From NCBI GenBank assembly GCA_963920575.1, contig OY986974.1, forward strand, positions 6,589,283 through 6,653,282: a stretch of 64,000 bases of DNA, in the 5' to 3' direction. Both the position numbers and the translations under genes were made by a program. Shown piece by piece: positions 54,860 through 64,000 of the stretch; position 1 is the stretch's first letter; every line of letters begins with the position of its first letter. This stretch comes from Narthecium ossifragum (taxonomy: Eukaryota; Streptophyta; Magnoliopsida; Dioscoreales; Nartheciaceae). The notes under the pieces were generated by a model. It did not search any database. It saw only the letters and a list, made by a program, of their open reading frames with translations, and had not been told where the DNA came from.

Positions 54860-56826
54860 AAAAGCTAGTCCTTTCCGGATGGCTCGCAAAATGGGCGATG
54901 CTACTATCTCAGTTCGACATAACATACGTCCCACAAAAGGCTGTCAAAGGGCAAGCCCTGGCGGACTTTCTCGCCGCTCATCCGGTGCCAAGCAATGCAA
55001 CTGTAGAAGATGATCTACCAGATGAAGAAGTATTCGTCACCGACATTCAACCTCCTTGGGAAATGTACTTTGACGGAACATGCAGACATTCAGGAGCGGG
55101 GGCAGGAATAATTTTTGTCACTCCGACACAAGCCCTGATCCCGTATTCCTTTGCACTAACTTCAGCGTCATCCAACAACATGGCAGAGTACGAAGCCCTC
55201 GTTATCGGATTAGAGATAGCGCTGGAAATGGGGATGGACCCGCTCAACGCTTACGGAGATTCTCAACTCATCATAAATCAAATCCTCGACACTTAGGCAG
55301 TCAAGAAAGAAGAATTAATTCCTTATTTTATCAGGGCCAAGGGACTCATCGATTGCTTCAAGGAGCTGAAGATTCAACACGTCCCACGATCCCAAAACCA
55401 AAAGGCGGATGCTCTAGCCGGTCTAGCCGCAGCCATGGTCCTCTCGCCTTCAGGAACGTTAGAAGTAAGGGTTGAGGAGAGGCGAGTCCTCACTCCCTTA
55501 CTTGAAGAAGTTCCAAACATATATATGCCGACTCTCGTCAATGTCGTCTCCACATCAGAAATACAAACAACTGATTGGAGAGGGCCCTTCCTTGATTATC
55601 TCATGTCAGGGATACTCCCTACAAATCGCCAAGAAAGGTTGAGGCTAAGAAGAAGGGTGACGAAATACACTTGTGTCAATGACACATTATACCGGAGGTC
55701 GTACGACGGACTCTTACTCCGATGCCTTTCTAATGACGAAGCGGCGTCAGCACTCCAAGAAATCCACTCGGGCATATGCGGAGCACATCAGTCAGGTCCT
55801 AAGTTGTATCACCAGCTAAAGCATTTGGGGTACTACTGGCCTTCTATGGTGCGCGACTCCATCGAGTATGTTAGAAAATGTCATGTCTGCCAAATTCATG
55901 CAAACTTCATACACCAACCCCCGGAGCCACTTCATCCTACGAGCGTCTCCTGGCTTTTTGAAGCATGGGGGTTAGACATCGTGGGCCCCATCCAGCCATC
56001 TTCTTCGAAAGGCCACTCATATATCCTAGCAGCGACCGACTACTTCTCCAAATGGGCGGAAGCTGTTCCTTTAAAAAATACGAGGGGCGAAACAGTAGTA
56101 CAGTTCATCAAGACACACATTATCTACCGATTTGGGATCCCTGCAAAAATTATCTCAGATAACGGTACACCCTTCAAAAACAGAAATGTAGAGGGATTGT
56201 GCGCCAAGTACAAAATTAAGCACCATTTCTCATCGGCATATAACGCCGCAGCCAACGGACAGGCAGAGGCATTTAACAAGGTTCTCTGCAAGCTCCTGAA
56301 GAAAGTAGTTCATAAAGACAAGAGGGAATGGCACGAGAAGCTGCTGGAGAATCTCTGGGTATACCGTACCACAATGAAAACGCCGACGGGGGCAACCCCT
56401 TATTCGCTTGTCTTTGGGGGGGAAGCAGTCCTTCCTCTCGAAATCCAGGTACCTTCCCTCAGAGTCGCTCTACATGAAGGCTTGACAGAAGACCAGGCTG
56501 CAAAGTTAAGGCTCGACGAGCTCGATAGCCTAGAAGAACGGCGCATGGAGGCCCAGCAAAATCTAGAAATGTACCAAGCCAGAGTTTCCAGAGCCTTCGA
56601 CAAGAAAGTGAAGCGCCGCTTGTTCAAAGTCGGAGACCTGGTCCTTGCCGTGCTCCGGCCCATGGTCGTTGCCAGAAGAACCCAAGGGAAGTTTGATCCT
56701 AAATGGGAAGGGCCTTTCATAGTTCAAGAGGTCTATACCAATGGAGCTTATAAAATTATTTCCCCGGATGGTGAATATGCCCCACCTCCAGTGAATGGCA
56801 AGTTTCTCAAGCGATATTATTCCTAA
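54800..56826 (+). pseudogene. Tat pol, 3' part: archaeal-type RNase H and integrase, one stop codon
   Basis: After the frameshift: LVLSGWLAKWAMLLSQFDI, then an archaeal-type RNase H with all acidic residues (WEMYFDG, NNMAEYEALVIG, AYGDSQLI, QNQKADALAG). A TAG at 55294-55296 interrupts it. The integrase follows: HHCC zinc domain (EIHSGICGAHQSG, CHVCQ), catalytic Asp in GLDIVGP, Asp in IISDNGTPF, Glu in NGQAEAFNK, then a C-terminal region ending GKFLKRYYS and a stop at 56826. The integrase part is open and complete. Active elements need both halves in one polyprotein, so this copy is not self-sufficient as read. Confidence 0.93.
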
Positions 56827-57458
56827 ACATGTACGCTCCGAGCTTCAAGAGCCTAAACTGATAGCCTGAATAAAGTACTCCGCACTTTGCGAGTTTCCCA
56901 CCCATATATGAGTATAGACTTTGCATAAATAAATTTTATACTCAAATATTTTTTCCTTCTCAAAGAAAAAAAAAGAAAAAAGAGAGAAGAAAGAAAAAGA
57001 AAAATGGGGAGCATCACACACATATATGGTACAGGTGGCTTGCATGAACATAAGAAATGCCTATGCCTATGTAGGTAGGTAAGCACATCTTATGGTTTCT
57101 CCTTTTTTACACGTAGAGCATGAGGTTCATCTACACATGCATGGGCAAAAGGCAAAGCATGCATCCATGTCTACGTTGAATAGCTTAGAAAGGTGCTTGC
57201 ACATATATATGGGCAACCGTTTGTCTCTTCTGATCACATTCAAAAAAAAAAATGAATGAACAATGACAAGGAAACACTCTTGTCTCTTTCAAATCACATT
57301 CCGAAAAAATGAAATTAGGAAATGTGGGTTTCAGAAATTTCCTGATATATACCATAAACCCAACTCATAAGCATGAACCATGCACAAATTTTGGTCAAAA
57401 GTACGAGTTTGGCGCATCCGACATTGATACTAATAAGAGATGAAACAAATAAATGCAA
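56827..57458. other. Spacer between pol end and the antisense gene's 3' end
   Basis: AT-rich, with poly(A/T) tracts. The two transcription units converge here. No gene. Confidence 0.5.
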
Positions 57459-60400
57459 TCAGGGATTCTGGGAACTCCATGGGTTCAAAGCATCATAAAT
57501 CCTGGCTAATTCGGCCTGAAGCTCGTACGCCTTGCTCATCGCCAGAATAATGTCTCGAGAAGTTAGTACCTCCTGGTGCTTCCGCTCCATCCCTTCAATT
57601 GTAGATGTCAAAGCAGCTTTCTTCTCCTCAAGAGCGGTACTCTCCTCCGTCATATGCTTCACGGCATGCTCTTCCACTTGCAATTGAACTCTGAGACCGC
57701 CCACCAGTTCCCCCTGAAGTCGCTGTCGTTCAAGAGCACGTAGGAGATTTCCTGTGACGACCACTCTCTCGGACTTGGCTGCCTCAACTTTCGGAAGATA
57801 TGTGGATGCATTGGCGTCATGTGCCTGTAATAAATCCTTTTCCTGGCGAAGTTCCGTATCGCATGAATTTATCTGTGACAGAAGTAATTGCAAGACATTT
57901 CTTAGAGAAGTTGAGCCGAACTCCTGACTAGGCAATGCCACAAGCAGGCGATTGATACGTTGCTCTAGCCCCTTAAAGTCTTGAGACACGGCCGGGTCGG
58001 GTAGATAAAGTGACACCAGTCGCTTTTCGAGCTCCGCGTAGAAGTTGACGACTTGCGCATCCAAAATAGCAAGCTTGGGCGAAACAGCTGGCACGGAAGA
58101 AGCATCAACACCCACGCCGCCCAAAGCAGTCATTACTTCATTAAGAACAGGGGTGGCCACAGTCTCCTCAGGGATCACCACATGGGATGCGCCAAGTATT
58201 GTGTCACTGTAAGGAGCAATATCTTCATTCGTCGCTTCCTCAATAAAAACGTCTTCAGATTCAAGAGCACAACCTACGAAACCAGGGATGGAGCACGCGC
58301 CGGATGCTTCGAAGCCCATGGGGACTGCCGTTTCATCAACAGCAACATCAGCAGGCACCGCCTCTTCAAAGGAAACATCCCGAGAAGCTATCTTTTTAGT
58401 AGCACCATCTTCGTGCCCAGGTGCGTCACCAGTTGGGGTCGCCAGTTCGTCCTCAGCCTCAACAGTAGTCTCCCTGGAAGCAAGCACTTGAGGAGAATCA
58501 TACACCATCTTATCATCGGCAGCAACAATTTCTCCATCGAAATCTCCTACTTCGTCTTCAAATTGGAGTGTTCTTGCGGCAGTCTTGATAGGAGCAAGGG
58601 CATATCCTCGAGAGCACCTATCACCTCCGCTGAAGCAAGATCCACTGGAGGACCTACGTGAACCCCCTGGGCGAGATCAACCTTGCGCCGTTTTCTTTTG
58701 GCACCTTTAGAAAGCCCTATGGATGGAAGAGCAATGATCACTTGCTCCTTCAAAGAAGCTGTCTGGTCCAAGGAAGAACCATTGCTCGGATTCAATACCC
58801 TTCGCGCCGGCTGGCCTAGAGAAGAATCATCGTTGGGATGGGAGGTCTTCCGTTTCCTGACTGCTCGACGAGAGTGAGCAGTTTTCTCTTGGGAAGGAAG
58901 CTTGCTGGCAGCGCCCTGAGATCAATGGAAAGCAAAGATACGAGATCAAGGAAACCCAAACGGGATGCAAGAAAGAAAAAAAAAGAGAGAAAGGAATTAA
59001 ACTGAGAAGGAAATGGGGTGCAACGAGGGACTTCCCTACCTTTGTTTTTTTCCTCCCTCTTGTCTTTCTTCCCGCTGCCGTCTCCTGTTGTTCCTCTCCA
59101 CTGTTTGTACATACCTATCAGCGAACCCATAAGCAGAGCATGACGAAGGAGAAGAAGAGCGTGCATGCAGTTAAGTGTGTAAAGTCAGCAACATTACAGT
59201 CATTTGGCAGATCAAGATCGAACAAAACCACTGTTGCTTGGCAAAAAAGTGCAAGCACCATGGGTTGCTCGATGAACCCATGAACAGAAAAAAAAAGGGG
59301 AGAATCAAAGGGGTGTAAGCAGAGCATGATGAAGGAGAAGAAGGGCATGCAAGCAGGTATATAAAGCCAACAATATTACAGTTATTTGGGCAAAGCAAGA
59401 TCGATAACACCACCATTGCCTAGCAGAAAAATTTTGCAAGCACCATGGGTTGCTCGATGAACTCATGAACAGAGCATATAAAGAAAAAAGGAATCCAGAG
59501 AGAGTGCATGCTCAACACAGTAAAGAAGAAGAAGAGTGTGCAAACGAATAAGTGAAGACAGCAACATCCCAATGTTTGGCAAACAAAAAAAATCAGTCAA
59601 CACCATGGGTTGCTTGGTGAACCCATAAACAGAACATACCCAGCCATTTGTTTGTTAAGAAAAAAGAGACAGAGAAAGAAGAGGATGGCTACATACGAGG
59701 CATATCAAAAAAAAAAAAGAGAACATGCGCATCAGATTTGTAGCAAGATCTACCAATGGAAGATGTGGGGGCGGCTCCATCAAAGAGAGCATAGGCTTGC
59801 AGCAGTGTCAAAAAAAAAGAGACGTGGGTCGAGCAAGAACAAAAAAAGCAGAAGGAAGAGAAGAATTAAAAAAAAAAGAAATGGTACCTCTCGGATGGTT
59901 GCTGTTTTCTTCGAGTTAGAAAAAATGTTCCAGCTTTGCCTCAAATCATTCCCGAAAACAGCCCAGAAGGTCCGCTGAGATATGTCGAGAGCGTCGATCC
60001 TGTTAGATGTTTCCTCGGCATTTGCACCACGTATGGATTCCCAGTAGTCAGAAATAATAACACTGCGATAGGAAAGGGCCTGCTTCTCCTCAAGTGACAA
60101 CAGGCTTTGAAGATCCCCATGGCGTAACATCAGCACCGTTTCAGTAAAAAATCCATGTGTCTGCTCCACCCACCACATCGTCCAAGAATGGGAAAGTCTC
60201 CCAACACGGTCATCGGGGGGAATCAGGAACTTCTTTCCGGCATCTATCCGCATCAGATGATCCCAATGCGTAAGCATGACCCCATAGCGACACTCCTCCA
60301 AAGGATGTCGCAGGCCCACTTTGGGGACACCCTGGTCAAGTCCAAACTGTCGTGCGGAGCGATGGGGGTTGTAAGGCTCAGAATACATCACCGAAGTTGC

Positions 60401-61693
60401 AGAAACCAGCCTCAAGGGGAGCATGCCTCGACGTATAGAGATGGCAAAACGTTCGGCCTTGCGAGAATTAAAGCCCTTCACAACATGCCACTCTGCGTCC
60501 TGTACTCCCCACAAAAACGGCCTAAGAAAGAAATTCCCCTTGATGTCGAGTCGGCTTCTGGCATCCGGAGCAGAGAAACTTCTGGGAATGCGAAACATCA
60601 GGTGTTTCAAATCCGGCATGCTGGCCTTCCCGCATTCGATATCTGGAAGCTCCCATAATGGACTTATGCTGCCCAGGTAGACCCCTCGGAGATATCGGTA
60701 TGCCCAACCCATCAGCAGATGAATAGCCCAACTCGTTCTCGCAAAGCCAGGTCCGGCGGGGTGTAAACTCATTACTCTCAAACCCCTATACAGGGAACAC
60801 AATGCCGCTGGGGCCAATGAATATGCTCGTCCCATGGCCATCAAAGTAGCTGGAACAAAGACCCCCGGGCGAATGCAAGGTTCTAAATTTGGAACAGCAA
60901 AGTAACATATCCAAATAGAGAGAAAACCCGCCGTGTACACTTTGTCATCAAAAGCTGTGCGTGGACTGAAGCCCTCACCCTTATAAAAGTGTTGCACCCA
61001 TTCTCTAAAAGAGACCTTGTCTCGACCTTCAGCCTGTTCTTCCCATATCTTCAGGAGATGGTATGCCGCAGAAGGATAAAGGGGCACATCTGCATTGCCC
61101 TTTTCACTGGTCGGCACGCTCTTCTCATCAGGAAGGTACTCGTCATACATGTCTCCTATAATAGAAAAGCCGCCAAGATGAAACATGTCCGAGAGAGACA
61201 CCGTCATCTCTCCATGCTGAAACACAAATGTATTCGTCTCTGGGTTCCACATTTCCACCAAGCTACGAAAGAGTTGCTCGTCAATGGAGTACCGACCCAA
61301 AGAACAAAAAACCGCACCATAGATCCCCGACTTGCGGAAATTGGTAGACTCTGTCTTCATAACATTCCGACCCCATCCAATGTATCCAGCAGAAGGTTCA
61401 TAAAGTCGGTGATTGTAGTTCGCCCAATCCAGTCTTTCAGAGATAAGTCGATTGGCGAGACATGAAAGCGGCATTGGCGTCGGACCGGTCGCTATTGGTG
61501 AAAGCAACACAGCAGCAAAATGGGGCCATTTAGTGTCCTGAAAAACACCCCGCTGCTCAATCCTTCCTTCAGCGACGTCACAAGGTTTGGTATACGACTC
61601 CTCGCTTTCATTCTTGACGACGAATATTTTCGATCGAGCCAACTGCCTCAAAGGAGTATGTGCTTCAACGTCTTTTGAAGAGGAGCTCGACAT
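57459..61693 (-). CDS. Antisense gene of the Tat element: plant mobile domain (PMD) protein, spliced
   Basis: Exon 1 runs from ATG 61693 (just after a TTCCTTTTCAG acceptor) to about 59888, 602 codons of a PMD / aminotransferase-like domain: MWNPETNTFVFQHGEMTVSL followed by LSDMFHLGGFSIIGD, VSFREWVQHFYKGEGF, RPGVFVPATLMAMGRAYSLA, WAIHLLMGWAYRYLRG, LRHPLEECRYGVMLTHWDHL. A donor GAG/GTACC and an acceptor GATCTCAG/GGC near 58918 bound an intron of about 970 bases. Exon 2 is Lys/Arg-rich (AKRKRRKVDL, a possible nuclear signal); then an acidic and coiled-coil C-terminus (58508-57459) ends LNPWSSQNP. The frame changes once at about 58560-58640, either a further splice or a lesion. PMD proteins occur in host genes for silencing/meristem maintenance and in transposons; here the function is unknown. 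Confidence 0.75.
59118..59640. repeat. Three imperfect tandem repeats in the intron of the antisense gene
   Basis: Units of about 170-200 bases share GAGAAGAAGRGCRTGCAAGC-like, ACATTACAG, GCAAGCACCATGGGTTGCTC and GATGAACCCATGAACAGA phrases, at about 59118, 59310 and 59500. Confidence 0.8.
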
Positions 61694-62900
61694 TTTGCTG
61701 AAAAGGAAGAGAGGAAAGTAAAACATCAGCATATATCAACACACATGATACAGAAGAAAAGAAAGAGAAAAATAAACAGGCAAGCAAAGCACAAAGAAGC
61801 AGAGAAAAGAGGTGAGTTAGAAAAAACAGAGCATGGCTCGACGGGTGCCCACACCGCGGCCCAGTGATCCGGCAAGGATGAAACCTCGCGCCGGCGATGG
61901 CCGCCTTCAATACAACCTGTCTCCCATTTCCGTCCAAGCCCAAGCTTCCGTCGAACTTCCATCTCTTCCCCCGACGAAGGCCAGCACAGCGCCGTTCCTC
62001 TGGTCCGCTCTGTCAAGAAGGAACCCCTCTGCGAGCTCGGCATCAAGCCACACGCTCTGCTCCTAGTTTCCGCCACCAAAGCTTGGTTGGAGACCTTTAG
62101 CACGTTGGCGCCGGCTTCCCTTCCTTCAACCCGTGACTCCCGCAAGCACGCCATCAGCAGTTCTCCATGAACCCATTACGCCAGACTTGCTGCTCCCGCT
62201 GTGCCGGACCTACTCGGGTCCTGCACCGTTTCAGTACCCTCATCGTCCCAAACGAATGGCACCATGCCACTCCGGCTCAACGCCAATGGCTGCCACGACG
62301 AAGAACCAGTGACCTCGACGTCGGATTTTCAAAAAAAGCAGAGGAAGAGAACAGGCCGATGGAGGAGCCGCCATGCCCGGCCATGCTTCAAAGACTACTG
62401 CTTGTTTCCGGCCAACAAAGGCCGAACAAGGAAACAGAGAAGGTGAAACCAATACTTGGCGTTGAGCAAGGACAAGAGCCAAACAAAAAAAAAAGAGAAG
62501 GAAAGAATATAGCGACATACATGCGAAGGAGAGAAGAAAGAAGTTGTAGAAATTAAAGATTGGAAAAGAGGAAGAAGGGAACCTGACAAAGTTTGGAGTT
62601 TTCCCCCTCTACATGCTGCAAAGTCCTTCCGCTGTAAAATCGCGAGGAAAGAATGGGATCCAGTATTCCTTCGTCAAAAGCCAAGGTTTCTCTACTGCAA
62701 AAGCCCTTGAAAAAAAAAGAGAAAAAAAAATAAACAAATAACATATATGCCTAAACCCTAGGGCTCTATACATGGGGACACATAGATGGATGGAAGAAAT
62801 CCTTCCTTTCTGAGAATGCTTAGCCATGTATATACATGCATAGCCAACTGCAAAAAAAAAAAAAAAAAAAAAAGGGACATGTCTGCTTGTTTTCTCAAGT
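61694..62900. other. 3' region of the Tat element upstream of the antisense gene
   Basis: No domain-bearing frame was seen on either strand. It should hold the antisense gene's leader and promoter; a TATATAC on the minus strand at about 62828-62834 is one candidate. A stretch at 61850-62420 is GC-rich with open but unrecognised frames. Confidence 0.45.
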
Positions 62901-62910
62901 AAAAAAAAAG

Positions 62911-63140
62911 GGGGAAGAACGACATGCAAACATGCTCTGCTCATGCAGGGATACATGGCATGAGTATTTTCGAGTCCTGCGCGTTCAAGTTACAAATTTC
63001 GCGCGGAGACCTCAAAATCAAAAAAAAGAGGAAGAAGAACGACTTGCAAATATGCTCTGCTCATGCAGGAATACATGACATGGGTATTTTTTTCAAGTCC
63101 TACGCGTTCAAGTTACAAATTTCACGCGCAGGCCTCGAGG
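62911..63140. repeat. Tandem duplication of about 117 bp ending at the polypurine tract
   Basis: GAAGAACGACATGCAAACATG and GAAGAACGACTTGCAAATATG start the two units; both end with CGTTCAAGTTACAAATTTC and GCGCGGAGACCTC or GCGCAGGCCTCGAG. Only the second continues into the PPT. Confidence 0.85.
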
Positions 63141-63147
63141 GGGCATC
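63134..63147 (+). other. Polypurine tract of the Tat element
   Basis: CCTCGAGGGGGCATC stands immediately before the TGTTGACA start of the 3' LTR, the usual place for plus-strand priming. Confidence 0.8.
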
Positions 63148-64000
63148 TGTTGACAACAATTTTGTCTAGACTAAAAGGTCGTAGCACCCACTGTTTGTTT
63201 GAGTCAAAATAACATCAGATAGACTCAAGCAAGCTTAAAACATATTTGAAATGTCCGATAAATTCTTGTCCTAACTTCGATGGCATGCAGGGACGTTTGA
63301 GTAATTTCACCCGCCCAAGGGCGTATTGGGAATTTGGGCCAAAATACAGGCCTGGACTCCCAATTACATTCTACAACAACATTGCATAGTTTTGACGGCA
63401 ACCTAGATAAGCCATATGAACGCAGGGGTCTTCTGATAATTTTACTGTAACAGCTAGCCCCCAGGGGTATCTTGGGCAATTAACACCCTCAGGGTGCAAT
63501 TATTCGAAGTCCGATCATTCCACCCTCCAAAATATTTTGGTCCAACATATAGGACCACTGAGGATATCTTGGTAAAATTCCTGTAAATATTCAGAACTCA
63601 GATAAATATTCTGTACGGGAATAAATATTCACAGGCGATTTATTAAAGTTGGACAAATATTCAAACAGTAATGGACATGAGAAAAATATTCAAATCATGG
63701 TAAATTTGAAATTCGAACATCATTTTCGAACTTCAAAAGAAAAATCCGTCAAAACAAAAAATCAGCAAATCTCCATAGGCTGCATGGTTGGTCGTCCTTA
63801 TACACGTCCATAACATATATATATGAAAAATATATATATAAACCAGCCTCACTCATCCATACCATATAAAAAATAAATAAATAATAAAATCAATGGCAAA
63901 GCACAGCTGGGCTGCACGGTATCTATCCTTATATAAAGGGGATCAACATCAAGGCAATCAGCATCTCTTTGATTAGGGACAGTGATCAGCATCTTAACGC
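63148..64000 (+). repeat. 3' LTR of the Tat element, first 853 bp
   Basis: It matches 46591-47452. In the first 46 bases there are six substitutions; over the remaining ~810 there are about six more, plus small microsatellite length changes. It continues beyond the window. Confidence 0.95.

Larger units (their letters stand above)
46591..64000 (+). mobile_element. Ty3/gypsy Tat-lineage LTR retrotransposon, right LTR cut by window edge
   Basis: 5' LTR 46591-48550, PBS 48555-48572, gag, protease-RT-RNase H-aRNase H-integrase (about 51500-56825), a long non-sense-coding 3' region with an antisense gene (57459-61693), PPT just before 63148, then the 3' LTR, of which 853 bases are inside the window. 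The second, archaeal-type RNase H plus the extra 3' region define the Tat lineage. The LTRs are nearly identical over most of the compared length, so insertion was recent. Three lesions break the sense frames (about 50595, 54799, 55294). Confidence 0.95.

Noticed and set aside
61833..62556. Plus-strand frames of 77-129 codons in the GC-rich 3' part of the Tat element
   Set aside because: No domain, no conservation evidence, and they overlap similar-sized frames on the other strand; probably composition effects.

Overview
This is nuclear DNA of a flowering plant. It carries spliced genes with GT/AG introns, a pol III tRNA gene, plant-specific families (a C2-domain protein, a cytochrome b561/DOMON protein, a GT47 xyloglucan-galactosyltransferase relic) and a dense mixture of plant transposable elements. 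The species cannot be told from the sequence. The one intact host protein gene is intronless and very GC-rich beside AT-rich surroundings, as is common in monocots and magnoliids but not exclusive to them.

Layout. 1-0.6 kb: 5' part of a C2-domain gene on the minus strand, with its upstream region to about 1.65 kb. 1.7-8.1 kb: intergenic DNA with a SINE-like relic, a diverged repeat pair, a broken GT47 gene fragment between short inverted repeats (a possible Pack-type capture), and a 1.3-kb non-autonomous hAT element with an 8-bp target duplication. 8.16-23.0 kb: one L1-type LINE on the minus strand, cut into pieces by later insertions: a 1.66-kb TG...CA element, a stack of solo LTRs (two nested inside a third), a 1.37-kb element and a Cassandra-like TRIM with 5S rRNA-like LTRs. 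Where target duplications are clear, removing an insertion restores the LINE reading frame exactly. 23.3-26.0 kb: a MULE-type end, an assembly gap inside a higher-order tandem array, an RNase H relic, and a tRNA-Leu(CAG) gene with a truncated duplicate. 26.16-37.48 kb: a large Mutator-like element (MULE) with an apparently intact four-exon transposase and a convergent multi-exon gene ending in a Ulp1-like (C48) protease. A short motif, GTAGTTACTTCC, is scattered in arrays through its subterminal regions, introns and intergenic space. 37.57-38.81 kb: the intact cytochrome b561/DOMON gene, whose stop codon lies about 90 bp from the MULE end. 39-41 kb: three local tandem duplications. 41.15-46.13 kb: a second pile of the same solo-LTR family, one inside another. 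46.59 kb to the right edge: a Tat-lineage Ty3/gypsy retrotransposon with gag, protease, RT, a degenerate and an archaeal-type RNase H, integrase, and an antisense spliced gene encoding a plant mobile domain (PMD) protein. Its LTRs are nearly identical apart from their first 46 bases, and its sense frames are broken three times.

No operon-like cooperation exists here. The functional units are the two host genes, the tRNA, the MULE gene pair and the retrotransposon. The most unusual material is the MULE with its motif arrays, the antisense PMD gene, and the solo-LTR family whose copies each carry a different set of short palindromes built on ATCGAT or GTCGAC cores near the promoter.
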